A program made the position numbers and the translations under genes. Shown in pieces: positions 22,912 to 30,209 of a stretch of 30,209 nucleotides of DNA. Within the stretch, counting starts at the first letter, position 1. Each line of letters starts with the position of its first letter. Source of the stretch: an uncultured Oscillospiraceae bacterium. Lineage in GTDB: Bacteria > Bacillota > Clostridia > Oscillospirales > Oscillospiraceae. Below the pieces are notes generated by a model. The model did not search any database. It saw nothing but the letters and a program-made list of their open reading frames with translations, and was not told the origin of the DNA. Where the stretch lies: assembly GCA_910587505.1 (NCBI GenBank), contig CAJULD010000030.1:1-30209 (forward strand), written 5' to 3'.

Positions 22912-24759
22912 TTGACCAGTCGTAAAAACCGCCCCGGAATGGGGCTTTACTTCGCCGTCCTGCTCATTCTGCTTTGCGCCTACTATATTTTCTTTGGCGC
23001 GACGCAGACGCCGGACGTTTCCTATGCCGCCGTGCGCGACCTGTTCCGGAGGGAACAGGTTACCAGCTTTGTCATCCGGGACGGCGACGAGCTCTATCTC
23101 GCGCTGAAGGACGGTTCCACCGTCCATAACGAGCTGGGCAGTACCGCGCTGTTCTGGGAGGAGCTGGGCGAACTGATCCGGACCCAGAAGGAGCAGGGCG
23201 TCCTGATCGACTACGACAACCGGCCGGTTTACCGGCCTCCCTGGTGGAGCGAAATCATTCTTTACGTGCTGCTGATCGGGGGGATTTTCCTTGCCTGGCA
23301 GTATATGATGATCCGTGCGCAGGGGGGCGGAGGCGGCATGGACCAGGGCAAGCGCTTCGGCAAGGCCCGCATCCGCTTCGGCTCCGACAGCGAGAACAGA
23401 GTCAGCTTTTCCGACGTGGCCGGGGCGAACGAGGAGAAGGAGGAGCTGCGGGAAATCGTGGGCTTTTTGAAGGAGCCCCGGAAGTATCTGGACCTTGGCG
23501 CGCGTATCCCCAAGGGCGTGCTGCTGGTGGGGCCTCCGGGCACCGGAAAGACCCTGCTGGCCAAGGCCGTGGCCGGGGAAGCCGGCGTGCAGTTTTTGTC
23601 CATCTCCGGCTCCGACTTTGTGGAGCTGTACGTGGGCGTGGGCGCCAGCCGGGTCCGGGACCTCTTCGAGGAGGCCAAGAAGGTGGCCCCCTCGGTGGTG
23701 TTCATCGACGAGATCGACGCCGTGGGCCGCCAGCGGGGCGCGGGACTGGGCGGCGGTCACGACGAGCGGGAGCAGACCCTCAATCAGCTTCTGGTGGAGA
23801 TGGACGGATTCGGCAGCAACTCCGGCGTGGTGGTATTGGCCGCCACCAACCGCGCGGACATCCTGGACCCGGCGCTGCTCCGGCCGGGGCGGTTTGACCG
23901 GCAGGTTTACGTGGGCCGGCCCGACAGCAGAGGCCGGGAGGAGATTCTGGCCGTCCATACCAGGGACAAGCCCCTGGCGGAGGACGTGGACCTGAAGATT
24001 CTGGCGCAGGCTACCTCCGGCTTCACCGGCGCGGACCTGGAGAATCTGGTCAACGAGGGCGCGCTGCTGTCCGCCCGGCGGGATCAGAAGTTCATCACCA
24101 TGGACGTTCTTCAGGAGGCGGTCATCAAGGTGATTGCCGGTCCGGAAAAGAGAAGCCGGGTGGTGCCCCGGCACGAGCGGCGGCTGACGGCCTATCACGA
24201 GGCGGGGCACGCCGTGATGCACCACTGTCTGGCCAGCGTGGACCCGGTTCACCAGGTGACCATTATCCCCCGGGGGCAGGCCGGCGGCATGACCATTTCC
24301 CTGCCCGGAGAGGACCGGGGGTACTATTCCAGGCAGTATATGGAGGAGGAGATCGCGGCGCTGCTGGGCGGCCGGGTGGCGGAGAGCCTGTTCCTCTCCG
24401 ATATCTCCACCGGCGCGTCCAACGACATCCAGCGGGCTTCCGCCATGGCCCGGAAGATGGTCGTCTCCTACGGGATGAGCGAGCGGCTGGGAGCCGTCAG
24501 CTTTGACTCCGGCCATGACGAGGTGTTCATCGGCCGCAGCATGGCCCAGGCAAAAACCTACTCGGAAGAGGTTGCCGCCCAGATCGACAGGGAGGTCAAG
24601 GCCATTATTGACGCCGGTTACCGCCGGTGTCAGGAGGTTTTGGAGGCTCACCGGCCCCAGATGGAGGCCGTGGCGGCCTGTCTGCTGGAGCATGAAACCA
24701 TGTCCGGGGAGGACTTCACAGCCGTCATGGGATTTCCCAAGGCGACGCTGCCGGAGTGA
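22912..24759 (+). CDS. ftsH: ATP-dependent zinc metalloprotease FtsH
   Basis: 615 residues. Membrane-anchored hexameric AAA+ protease that degrades misassembled membrane proteins and regulatory proteins. The start is TTG at 22912 with AAGGAG nicely spaced. There are two N-terminal helices (about 10-27 and 118-136) flanking a short external domain. The AAA+ module has Walker A GPPGTGKT (about 207-214), Walker B VVFIDEIDAVG, and the second region of homology ATNRADILDPALLRPGRFDR. The M41 protease has HEAGH (about 429-433). The tail is short, ending soon after LLEHETMSGEDF. It is the last gene of the dnaB-tilS-hpt-ftsH cluster. Confidence 0.97.
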   Translation: MTSRKNRPGMGLYFAVLLILLCAYYIFFGATQTPDVSYAAVRDLFRREQVTSFVIRDGDELYLALKDGSTVHNELGSTALFWEELGELIRTQKEQGVLIDYDNRPVYRPPWWSEIILYVLLIGGIFLAWQYMMIRAQGGGGGMDQGKRFGKARIRFGSDSENRVSFSDVAGANEEKEELREIVGFLKEPRKYLDLGARIPKGVLLVGPPGTGKTLLAKAVAGEAGVQFLSISGSDFVELYVGVGASRVRDLFEEAKKVAPSVVFIDEIDAVGRQRGAGLGGGHDEREQTLNQLLVEMDGFGSNSGVVVLAATNRADILDPALLRPGRFDRQVYVGRPDSRGREEILAVHTRDKPLAEDVDLKILAQATSGFTGADLENLVNEGALLSARRDQKFITMDVLQEAVIKVIAGPEKRSRVVPRHERRLTAYHEAGHAVMHHCLASVDPVHQVTIIPRGQAGGMTISLPGEDRGYYSRQYMEEEIAALLGGRVAESLFLSDISTGASNDIQRASAMARKMVVSYGMSERLGAVSFDSGHDEVFIGRSMAQAKTYSEEVAAQIDREVKAIIDAGYRRCQEVLEAHRPQMEAVAACLLEHETMSGEDFTAVMGFPKATLPE

Positions 24760-24796
24760 TAAAGCGGAAACCGGGCTGTAAAGAGCCCCTGAAAAA

Positions 24797-24834
24797 CAGC
24801 GGCGGCCGTCTCCTTCCGGGGGCGGCCGCCGCTG
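24797..24834 (-). terminator. Strong hairpin downstream of ftsH with its T-run on the minus strand
   Basis: CAGCGGCGGCCG (24797-24808) and CGGCCGCCGCTG (24823-24834) form a 12-bp stem around a 14-base loop. A-rich sequence precedes it and no T-run follows on the plus strand, whereas the minus strand continues TTTTTCAGG. It presumably ends ftsH transcripts as a hairpin. It is followed by a 12-base direct repeat, CACAGCGCAAAG, at 24842 and 24865. Confidence 0.5.
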
Positions 24835-24903
24835 GCAGCCGCACAGCGCAAAGGGTACCCGCCACACAGCGCAAAGAAAACCGGTTTCCCCGCGAAAGCC
24901 CTC

Positions 24904-24932
24904 TTGATTAATCCGCCCCCATCTATTAAGAT
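24904..24932 (+). promoter_or_regulatory. Probable promoter of metV-metF
   Basis: TTGATT, a 17-base spacer and TAAGAT, about 60 bases before the metV start. An alternative -10 (TATACT at 24932) is badly spaced from this -35. Confidence 0.5.
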
Positions 24933-24992
24933 ATACTTATCAGCGTCTGCCGGTCCCACCGGCGGACCCCTTGACGGAGGAGGATACATACT

Positions 24993-25643
24993 ATGATTGT
25001 TACCCGGAAAAAGCCGCCGGAGGAAATCCTGTCCATGCTGGAGGGCGCAAAAAAAATAGCCCTGGTGGGCTGCGGGCAGTGCGCCGCCGCCTGCCAGACC
25101 GGCGGCGGGAAGGAACTGGAGGAAATGACGTCCTTTCTGGAGGAGAACGGGAAGGAGGTGGTCTGCGCCATACTGCCGGACGAGTGCTGCCACAAGCTGC
25201 TGGTCAAACGGGACCTGAAGCCGCTGCGGGACAGCGGCGCGGAGGCCGTTCTGGGCCTCGCCTGCGGCGACGGCGTCCAGACCGTCGCCGACAACGCCGC
25301 GCTCCCGGTCTATCCCGCCACGGACACCGTGTTTCTGGGGCAGATCGAGCGGGTCGGCATTTTCCATGAATACTGCCGCATGTGCGGCGACTGCGTCCTG
25401 GGACGCACCGGCGGCATCTGTCCCGTCACCAGGTGCGCCAAGGGCCTGGTCAACGGCCCCTGCGGCGGCCAGAAGGACGGCAAATGCGAGGTCAACCCGG
25501 AAAACGACTGCGCCTGGGTCCTCATTTACCGCCGCCTGGAGGCCACCGGCCAGCTGGATAAGCTGTGCCGGACCGGCCCGGACCGGGGCCACGCCGCCGC
25601 CGCTCATCCCCGCCACATCAATTTAAGGGAGAAGAAGTCATGA
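24993..25643 (+). CDS. metV: MetV: methylenetetrahydrofolate reductase C-terminal (zinc/Fe-S cysteine-rich) subunit
   Basis: 216 residues. MetV is the small partner of MetF in Wood-Ljungdahl-type 5,10-methylenetetrahydrofolate reductases of anaerobes. The first half has CGQCAAAC (about 27-34) within a Rossmann-like region. The second half is the MTHFR_C domain with the dense cysteine pattern CRMCGDCVLGRTGGICPVTR...CAKGLVNGPCGG (about 127-158). GGAGG precedes the ATG. Its stop overlaps the metF start (ATGA), so the two subunits are translationally coupled. No other methyl-branch gene is in the window, so whether it serves acetogenesis or methionine synthesis cannot be told. Confidence 0.9.
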   Translation: MIVTRKKPPEEILSMLEGAKKIALVGCGQCAAACQTGGGKELEEMTSFLEENGKEVVCAILPDECCHKLLVKRDLKPLRDSGAEAVLGLACGDGVQTVADNAALPVYPATDTVFLGQIERVGIFHEYCRMCGDCVLGRTGGICPVTRCAKGLVNGPCGGQKDGKCEVNPENDCAWVLIYRRLEATGQLDKLCRTGPDRGHAAAAHPRHINLREKKS

Positions 25644-26542
25644 GCGAACTGCGAAAAGCACTGGAAACCGGCGTTTTCGCCGTCACAGCAGAAATGGCCC
25701 CGCCCAAGGGCTGCGATTTTTCCCGGCAGCTTGCCGCCGCGGAGCTCCTGCGGGGCAGAGTCCATGCCGTCAACGTTACCGACATGCAGTCCGCCTGTCT
25801 GAAGGCCTCCTCCCTGGGGCTGTGCATCCACCTCCGGCTGGCGGGACTGGACCCCATTTTGCAGATTACCGGCCGGGACCGCAGCCGCCTGGCCATTCTG
25901 GGGGATGTGCTGTCCGCCGCCTCCTTCGGTATTGACACCGTTCTGGCCCTGACGGGGGACCATCCCGCAGTCGGGGACTGCCGGGAATCCAAGCCGGTCT
26001 ATGATCTGGATTCCACGGGCATCCTGCGCCTGCTTTCCCGGATGGAGGAAACCGGCACGGACTGCGGCGGCAACCCTCTCTCCGGTCCCACACCCGGACT
26101 TTTCAAGGGTGCGGCGGCAACCCCCGCCTATGAGCCCCGCCTTCTCCAGCTCAGCAGGCTTCGCCAGAAGGCGGAGGCCGGAGCCCAGTATATCCAGACC
26201 CAGGGGGTCTTCGACCTGGATCAGTTCCGGGACTTCCTGGAGGACGTGGACAGGGCGGGCATACAGCTTCCCATCATGGCCGGCATCATCCCCCTGAAGA
26301 GCGCGGGAATGGCCCGGTTCATGAACCGGAGCGTCCCCGGCATCTCCGTACCGGAGGAGACCGTCGCCCGGCTGGATGCCGCGGGGGACAGGGGACAGCA
26401 GGCGGGCATGGAGCTGGCCGCGGAGCTGATTGCCCGGATCCGGGAGGAAAAGCTCTGCGCCGGCGTACATATCATGGCCGTCGGCGCAGAGAGGAATGTG
26501 CCGGAAATTCTCGAAATGGCAGGTATGCATCCTTTTTCCTGA
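25640..26542 (+). CDS. metF: Methylenetetrahydrofolate reductase
   Basis: 300 residues from the ATG at 25640; the frame is open further upstream, but that part lies inside metV. It reduces 5,10-methylene-THF to 5-methyl-THF using FAD. TAEMAPPKG near the N-terminus is the family's E-x-x-PPKG signature. Later come VNVTDM, TVLALTGDHP, GAQYIQTQGVFDLDQF (family normally GAxFxxTQxxFD) and PIMAGIIPLKS. The enzyme lacks the long eukaryotic regulatory domain; MetV supplies the C-terminal partner. Ends close to a small dispersed repeat. Confidence 0.94.
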   Translation: MSELRKALETGVFAVTAEMAPPKGCDFSRQLAAAELLRGRVHAVNVTDMQSACLKASSLGLCIHLRLAGLDPILQITGRDRSRLAILGDVLSAASFGIDTVLALTGDHPAVGDCRESKPVYDLDSTGILRLLSRMEETGTDCGGNPLSGPTPGLFKGAAATPAYEPRLLQLSRLRQKAEAGAQYIQTQGVFDLDQFRDFLEDVDRAGIQLPIMAGIIPLKSAGMARFMNRSVPGISVPEETVARLDAAGDRGQQAGMELAAELIARIREEKLCAGVHIMAVGAERNVPEILEMAGMHPFS

Positions 26543-26555
26543 AAGAAAAGGCGGG

Positions 26556-26589
26556 GCAAAAAGAACTTCAGGAATCAACCCGCAGGAGC
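26556..26589. repeat. Copy 2 of the intergenic repeat seen at 10870
   Basis: It shares GCAAAAAGAACTTCAGGAAT exactly with 10870-10889, then CGCAGGAGC, but with only 5 bases between the two blocks instead of 14. It too lies just after a gene end (metF). The downstream TCCTGAAG arm is absent in this copy. Confidence 0.5.
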
Positions 26590-26618
26590 TCTGTATCAGA
26601 ACTGTTGACGTCAGCCAT

Positions 26619-26648
26619 GCAGGGGCGGGCCTTTATGCCCGCCCCTGC
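26619..26648. terminator. Hairpin overlapping the dinB stop codon
   Basis: GCAGGGGCGGGC and GCCCGCCCCTGC form a perfect 12-bp stem with a 6-base loop (CTTTAT). The dinB stop codon lies in the loop, so the last residues are encoded by one arm. It sits between the convergent metF and dinB genes and lacks a good T-run on either strand. Confidence 0.55.
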
Positions 26649-27856
26649 TCCCCGTTATGCAGAATCTTCTCCGGCGCTTCTCCGAAGGAAATGGCCTGGC
26701 CGCCGTACTTCTTCCGGATGGCGTCCACAGCCCGCTCCAGGTTTTCCCGTTTGGCGTCCTCTTCCGGCCGGTTGGGCGCGAAGAGGTCTGTCTGTTCATA
26801 GGTTTCCAGCGCGTCCGTCAGGGCCAGGGCGGTGACGCTGAGCAGCCGCACGGGGGAGCCGGGCTTCCATACCCTGTCGAGCAGCTCCATGGACGCCTCC
26901 AGCAGCTCGCCCCGCAGGTGGGTGCTGTGCCCCAGGTGCTTCTGCCGGGAGACGCTCCTGAAGGCGGGGTCCTTGATTCCCACCGCCACCGCGCCGCAGT
27001 ACAGCCCCTGCTGCCTCAGCCGGCCCGCCACGCTGTCGCACAGCATGGACGCGCCCCGGCGCAGCTGGGCGCGGGTGGTCAGGTCCTCCCGGAAGGTGAA
27101 GCTGTTGCCCACGCTTTTCACCGGCTCCTTCTCATGCTGGGGCCGGACGGGGGACCGGTCCAGACCGTTGGCGTACTCCCACAGCTGCCGCCCCGTTTTC
27201 CCCAGCAGCCGCTCCGGCAGCGCCGGCGGCATGGCCGCCAGATCCCCGATGGTCTTCGCGCCGTACTGCCCCAGGGCCCGCTGGGCGGCGGGCCCTGCAA
27301 ACAGCATAGCCCCCACCGGCAGCGGCCAGACGATTTCCTGCCAGCCCGACGGCGGGATCACCGTGGTGGCGTCCGGTTTTTTATAGTCGCTGCCCAGCTT
27401 GGCAAAAACCTTGTTGAAGCTGACTCCCACCGACAGCGTCAGGCCCAGCTCCTTTTTGATCCGTCCCCGGATGGTTCCGGCGATGGCGGCGGCGTCCCCG
27501 CCGAACAGATGCATGCTCCCCGTGATGTCCAGCCAGCTCTCGTCGATGCCGAAGGGCTCCACCAGGTCGGTATACTGGCCGTAAATCTCGTTGATGATCC
27601 GGGAGAAGTCCCGGTACCGCTCGTGGTGGGGCGGCAGCAGGATCAGCTCCGGACACTTCTGCCGGGCCTGCCAGATGGTCTCCGCCGTCTTCACGCCGAA
27701 GGCCCTGGCGGGCTCATTCTTGGCCAGAATGATGCCCTTCCGGCTCTCCGGGTCGCCGCACACCGCCACCGGCAGCTGCCGCAGCTCCGGCCGGGACAGC
27801 AGCTCCACCGAGGCGTAAAAGCTGTTGAGGTCGCAGTGCAGGATCACCCGGTCCAC
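26633..27856 (-). CDS. dinB: DNA polymerase IV (Y-family translesion polymerase)
   Basis: 407 residues, GTG start at 27856 with GGGAGGGG upstream. Error-prone polymerase used at stalled forks. The N-terminal HCDLNSFYASVE carries the first catalytic aspartate, and FGIDESWLD the catalytic Asp-Glu pair. The helix-hairpin-helix region (AKTIGDLAAM) and little-finger domain (KSVGNSFTFREDL onwards) follow. Near the C-terminus QTDLFA is a sliding-clamp-binding motif of the QxxLF type. The gene begins 17 bases after a strong inverted-repeat terminator of the riboflavin transporter gene, with no clear separate promoter. Confidence 0.95.
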   Translation of the reverse strand: MDRVILHCDLNSFYASVELLSRPELRQLPVAVCGDPESRKGIILAKNEPARAFGVKTAETIWQARQKCPELILLPPHHERYRDFSRIINEIYGQYTDLVEPFGIDESWLDITGSMHLFGGDAAAIAGTIRGRIKKELGLTLSVGVSFNKVFAKLGSDYKKPDATTVIPPSGWQEIVWPLPVGAMLFAGPAAQRALGQYGAKTIGDLAAMPPALPERLLGKTGRQLWEYANGLDRSPVRPQHEKEPVKSVGNSFTFREDLTTRAQLRRGASMLCDSVAGRLRQQGLYCGAVAVGIKDPAFRSVSRQKHLGHSTHLRGELLEASMELLDRVWKPGSPVRLLSVTALALTDALETYEQTDLFAPNRPEEDAKRENLERAVDAIRKKYGGQAISFGEAPEKILHNGEQGRA

Positions 27857-27873
27857 CTCATGCCCCTCCCTTC

Positions 27874-27911
27874 AAAAATGTGGTATGCCGTATACAGCAT
27901 ACCACATTTTT
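27874..27911 (-). terminator. 15-bp perfect inverted repeat between ribU and dinB
   Basis: AAAAATGTGGTATGC (27874-27888) and GCATACCACATTTTT (27897-27911) are exact inverted copies around an 8-base centre that contains GTATAC. On the minus strand it reads hairpin then TTTTTGAAGG, a good terminator for the upstream transporter gene. T-runs on both strands make it bidirectional. Confidence 0.75.
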
Positions 27912-27946
27912 CTGCAGTTGAAAAGAGGAAATCGAATATCTGTTCG

Positions 27947-28603
27947 TTATTTGTGAAGCAGCGGGGACAGGGGCTTGTAAATCAGAAAGCACAGCGCCGT
28001 GTCCAGCAGGCCCTTGAGCAGGGTGAAGGGGGCGTTGAAGGCGATCAGGCAGCTCAACAGGCCGTTGACGGAGGGCAGGGTGAAGGGAGCGCTCATGCGG
28101 GCGAGCAGACCGTTGAAGGACTGGATGATCTCCTGATACATGCTGATAATGACGTCGATGGGCAGGAACCTGGTGTAGACGGGATAGGAAATGAAATAGT
28201 TGACCGGCACACTGCAAACCGCCATTACGACCGCGCCGGCCAGCGCGCCGATCAGCGCGCCGGAACGGGTCTTCCTGTACCTGTAAATGACGCCCGCCGG
28301 GATGATGAAACAGATGCCCAGCAGGAAGTTGCACATTTCGCCCACGCCGCCGGTGCCGGAGAAGAGCAGGCCCTTGATGACGTTTTTCACCAGGCATACA
28401 ACGACCCCGCTGACCGGGCCCAGGCTGAACGCCGCCAGCAGGGCGGGCAGCTCGGAGAAGTCCAGCTCCACAAAGGAGGGAATGAGGAACGGGATGGGGA
28501 ACTCCAGGAACATCAGGACGGCGGCCGCCGCCGAGAGCATGGCGGTGACGGCGATCTTGTGGGTCCGGGACCTCTGGGCGGCGACGGATGCTGCGGTAGA
28601 CAT
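27947..28603 (-). CDS. ribU: Riboflavin ECF transporter S component (RibU-like)
   Basis: 218 residues, integral membrane substrate-binding subunit of an energy-coupling-factor transporter; it would work with a shared EcfA-A'-T module encoded elsewhere. About six hydrophobic segments are visible. Family-type segments include MLSAAAAVLMFLEFPIPF, the LELDFSELPALLAAFSLGP-like stretch (here VELDFSELPALLAAFSLGP), VVVCLVKNVIKGL and GGVGEMCNFLLG. AAAGGAGTG lies before the ATG. The FMN riboswitch upstream makes riboflavin the most probable substrate. Confidence 0.92.
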   Translation of the reverse strand: MSTAASVAAQRSRTHKIAVTAMLSAAAAVLMFLEFPIPFLIPSFVELDFSELPALLAAFSLGPVSGVVVCLVKNVIKGLLFSGTGGVGEMCNFLLGICFIIPAGVIYRYRKTRSGALIGALAGAVVMAVCSVPVNYFISYPVYTRFLPIDVIISMYQEIIQSFNGLLARMSAPFTLPSVNGLLSCLIAFNAPFTLLKGLLDTALCFLIYKPLSPLLHK

Positions 28604-28604
28604 A

Positions 28605-28654
28605 AAAAATACACTCCTTTACAGAAATACCCGAAGACGCTTCATCTTCGGAGT
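28605..28654 (-). promoter_or_regulatory. Probable expression platform of the FMN riboswitch
   Basis: Between the aptamer and ribU a hairpin forms (CCGAAGA/TCTTCGG, 28631-28651, extended by ATAC/GTAT), followed by a weak T-rich TATTTCTG. In addition ACTCC (from plus 28650-28654) could pair with GGAGT of the ribosome-binding site (plus 28613-28617). Control could therefore be by termination or by sequestering the binding site. Confidence 0.5.
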
Positions 28655-28696
28655 ATCGCCGCAAAAGAGCGCAGCAGGGCGCGCCTGATACGACCA

Positions 28697-28818
28697 TCTT
28701 CTTCCATCCAGACTGTCACTGTCGGTACCGGACTTGCACCGGTTCAACGCTTGCGCGGTCGCGGACTTTCGCCGTCAGGCGATCACCGCCGGTGGGGACT
28801 TGCACCCCGCCCTGAAGA
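28697..28818 (-). promoter_or_regulatory. FMN riboswitch (RFN element)
   Basis: On the minus strand the conserved elements occur in order: TTCAGGGCGGGGTGCAAGTC, CCCACCGGCGGTGAT, GAAAGTCCGCGA, GAACCGGTGCAAGTCCGGTA, CCGACAGTGACAGTCTGGAT, then GGAAGAAG. FMN binding would reduce expression of the riboflavin transporter subunit downstream. Confidence 0.96.
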
Positions 28819-28841
28819 TGAGTGTTCGGTTGTCATGCTTC

Positions 28842-28869
28842 ATTATACACATACCGCGGGAAAATGCAA
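28842..28869 (-). promoter_or_regulatory. Promoter of the FMN riboswitch-ribU transcript
   Basis: On the minus strand TTGCAT, a 16-base spacer and a perfect TATAAT, placed about 25 bases before the aptamer. Confidence 0.8.
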
Positions 28870-28882
28870 GCATTATTTTTTC

Positions 28883-28911
28883 TTTACAAATCAGAAAATC
28901 TGTTCTATAAT
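28883..28911 (+). promoter_or_regulatory. Promoter of the SLOG-family gene
   Basis: TTTACA, a 17-base spacer and a perfect TATAAT, divergent from the ribU promoter. The start would be about 20 bases before the ATG at 28939. Confidence 0.78.
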
Positions 28912-28938
28912 AATATCAGATAAAGGGGGCGATATGCG

Positions 28939-29445
28939 ATGCGGGGACGGCCATGTACCTGCTGCTTCACCGGCCACCGGCCGGAAAAACTGCCCTGGGG
29001 CGACGACGAGAGCGACCCCCGGTGCGCCGCGCTGAAACAGAAGATTCTCGACGCGGTGGAGGCGGCCTACGACGAGGGGATGCGCCATTTCATCTGCGGC
29101 ATGGCCCGTGGCTGCGATTTCTATTTTGCCGAGGCGGTTCTTGCCCTGCGGCAGCGGCGGGAGGGCGTCAGCCTGGAGGCCGCCGTCCCCTGCCCCACCC
29201 AGGCCAGCGCGTGGCGGCCCTGCGACAGGGAGCGGTGGCGGGCCCTGCTGGACCAGTGCGACCTGGAGACCATGGTGCAGGAGCAGTACACCCCCGGCTG
29301 CATGCTCCGCCGGAACCGCTACATGGTGGACCACAGCGCCCTGGTCATCGCCGTCTACGACGGCGGCGGCGGCGGTACCCGGCGGACTCTGGAGTACGCC
29401 CTGCGCCGGAAAGTGCCGTTTGTGGACATCCCGCCGGTGATGTAG
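28939..29445 (+). CDS. SLOG-family protein (DUF1273/YpsA-like)
   Basis: 168 residues. SLOG domains are Rossmann-like folds that bind nucleotide-derived ligands; the role of stand-alone members such as YpsA is poorly defined. The family opening CCFTGHRPEKLPWG is at residues 8-21, FICGMARGCDFYFAEAVLAL (about 51-70) gives the glycine-rich ligand loop, and ALVIAVYDGGGGGTRRTLEYA (about 133-153) the second loop. AAAGGGGG lies 9-14 bases before the ATG; another ATG at 28934 is out of frame. It appears monocistronic. Confidence 0.85.
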   Translation: MRGRPCTCCFTGHRPEKLPWGDDESDPRCAALKQKILDAVEAAYDEGMRHFICGMARGCDFYFAEAVLALRQRREGVSLEAAVPCPTQASAWRPCDRERWRALLDQCDLETMVQEQYTPGCMLRRNRYMVDHSALVIAVYDGGGGGTRRTLEYALRRKVPFVDIPPVM

Positions 29446-29483
29446 GGCCGCGTGCTTTATTACAGGTATTGCGTGCGCAAAGA

Positions 29484-29509
29484 GGCCCCGGAGCGTAAGC
29501 TCCGGGGCC
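29484..29509. terminator. Bidirectional hairpin between convergent genes
   Basis: GGCCCCGGAGC and GCTCCGGGGCC form a perfect 11-bp stem with a GTAA tetraloop, followed by CCCCGTTTGG on the plus strand and TCTTTGCG on the minus strand. Confidence 0.7.
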
Positions 29510-29550
29510 CCCGTTTGGAAAGGAGAAGGAGTCGCTGTGAAATTATGCGC

Positions 29551-30209
29551 TTATGCCTCCGCTGCCTCCAGCAGCTCATAGAAGGCGGCCAGCCGCACGT
29601 CCAGATCCATGACCAGCTCGTCGTCCTCGCCGTCTACGGTGAATTCCAGATCCTCGATGCCCTTATAGGCAACGAAGTCCACCAGCACTTCCCGCAGTAC
29701 GCCCACGGTCAGCAGCTCGTCGGGGGCGTAGGGATTCTCCTCGGTGTGAACCACCAGGGCGTTCTCCAGTCCCCAGCCGATAGCCGCGGCGTACTCATGG
29801 GCAATGAAGGCGAAGTCCTCCGGCAGCTCCACGTCCGGGCTCTGCTCATGGCGGTAGAGCTCGGCCAGCAGCTGCGCTCTGGTAATCAGACCCGCCAGAG
29901 GAATCTCGTTCTCCGTGATGGTCACGGTCTCCTCAGCTGCCGGAGCAGCCGCGGGATCAGCGGCCAGAGGCACGTCGTCGTCAGGAATGACTGTGACGTC
30001 GCCGGGGGTTACAGGAGTCTCGGTCGTACCGGTGTCGCCGGTATCGCCGGTATCACCGGTGTCGCCGGTGTCGCCGGTATCGCCGGTATCGCCGGTGTCA
30101 CCGGTGTCGCCGGTATCACCGGTGTCGCCGGTATCGCCGGTATCGCCGGTATCGCCGGTGTCGCCGGTATCGCCGGTATCACCGGTGTCGCCGGTGTCGC
30201 CGGTATCGC
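29551..30209 (-). CDS. Surface-type protein with Gly-Asp-Thr collagen-like repeat and SLH-like C-terminus, 5'-truncated by window edge
   Basis: About 219 residues are visible; the N-terminal part lies beyond the right edge. The frame is open through the 9-base tandem repeat, which translates as (Gly-Asp-Thr)n for about 60 residues, a collagen-like Gly-x-y pattern. A Thr/Pro/Asp-rich linker follows (TTETPVTPGDVTVIPDDDV). The last ~120 residues look like a diverged S-layer-homology domain: PLAGLITRAQLLAELYRHEQSPDV, then YAAAIGWGLENALV...NPYAPDELLTVGVLREVL, matching the usual ITRAQ...LYR...AI.WA.ENGIV...PD..VTREQ order. A GTG at 29973 is only an internal codon. Very acidic. Likely cell-surface or exported, but the signal sequence is not in view. 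Confidence 0.7.
   Translation of the reverse strand, partial: DTGDTGDTGDTGDTGDTGDTGDTGDTGDTGDTGDTGDTGDTGDTGDTGDTGDTGDTGDTGTTETPVTPGDVTVIPDDDVPLAADPAAAPAAEETVTITENEIPLAGLITRAQLLAELYRHEQSPDVELPEDFAFIAHEYAAAIGWGLENALVVHTEENPYAPDELLTVGVLREVLVDFVAYKGIEDLEFTVDGEDDELVMDLDVRLAAFYELLEAAEA
30031..30209 (-). repeat. 9-base tandem repeat encoding Gly-Asp-Thr
   Basis: Nineteen full units plus 8 bases run to the window edge, plus-strand form GGT-(G/A)TC-(G/A)CC. On the coding strand every difference between units is synonymous (GGC/GGT Gly, GAC/GAT Asp, ACC Thr). The ATC-ACC variant occurs at units 3, 10 and 17, a 63-base higher-order spacing. Confidence 0.93.

Noticed and set aside
22822..24867. 681-residue minus-strand open frame opposite ftsH
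   Set aside because: An antisense shadow of ftsH produced by high GC content; no start signal or recognisable domain.
27874..27911. LexA (SOS) box in front of dinB
   Set aside because: The inverted repeat does not match the GAAC...GTTC pattern of Bacillota LexA sites; kept only as a terminator and possible unknown operator.
30031..30209. CRISPR array
   Set aside because: The units are 9 bases, contiguous and without spacers, and translate in frame; they are a coding tandem repeat.

Overview
The window looks like chromosome of a GC-rich, anaerobic Bacillota (Clostridia), most likely an Oscillospirales gut organism of the Flavonifractor/Lawsonibacter/Intestinimonas type. This is inferred from pyruvate:ferredoxin oxidoreductase, a MetV/MetF pair, a T-box leader and an FMN riboswitch of the Gram-positive kind, an SRP RNA directly upstream of dnaX, and the tilS-hpt-ftsH order. 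No species is claimed.

Layout. 1-3490: pyruvate:ferredoxin oxidoreductase, cut by the left edge. 3510-5272: an AT-rich island on the minus strand carrying a DarT1-type DNA ADP-ribosyltransferase toxin and its NADAR antitoxin, with promoter and terminator. 5488-7422: SRP RNA with promoter and terminator, then dnaX. 7483-9768 (minus): a YfcC-family transporter followed by a metal-dependent amidohydrolase. 9883-10848: a membrane-anchored zinc-ribbon protein with Ig-like domains. 10988-15267 (minus): the most unusual locus, an operon behind a perfect-consensus promoter and a T-box leader (specifier read as leucine CUG). It encodes a 2-isopropylmalate-synthase homologue that has lost its metal ligands but kept the LeuA regulatory domain, then an 821-residue fusion of a sugar-isomerase-like TIM barrel to an acyl-CoA synthetase. 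15421-18514: gdpP (c-di-AMP phosphodiesterase), a GNAT acetyltransferase and rplI. 18921-24759: dnaB, tilS, a DUF1648 membrane protein, a possible small ORF, hpt and ftsH. 24904-26542: metV-metF, translationally coupled. 26633-28869 (minus): dinB downstream of an FMN-riboswitch-controlled riboflavin transporter subunit (ribU-like). 28883-29445: a SLOG-family (DUF1273/YpsA-like) protein. 29551-30209 (minus): C-terminal part of a surface-type protein with a Gly-Asp-Thr collagen-like repeat and an SLH-like domain, cut by the right edge.

Most of the window is housekeeping (replication, translation, nucleotide salvage, proteolysis, one-carbon and pyruvate metabolism). The accessory parts are the DarT1-NADAR island and the T-box operon. 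The T-box operon is the best candidate for an undescribed system: leucine starvation would switch on a probable leucine-binding pseudo-enzyme together with an acyl-activating fusion enzyme. That functional reading is inference; the missing catalytic residues, the fusion and the T-box are visible in the sequence.
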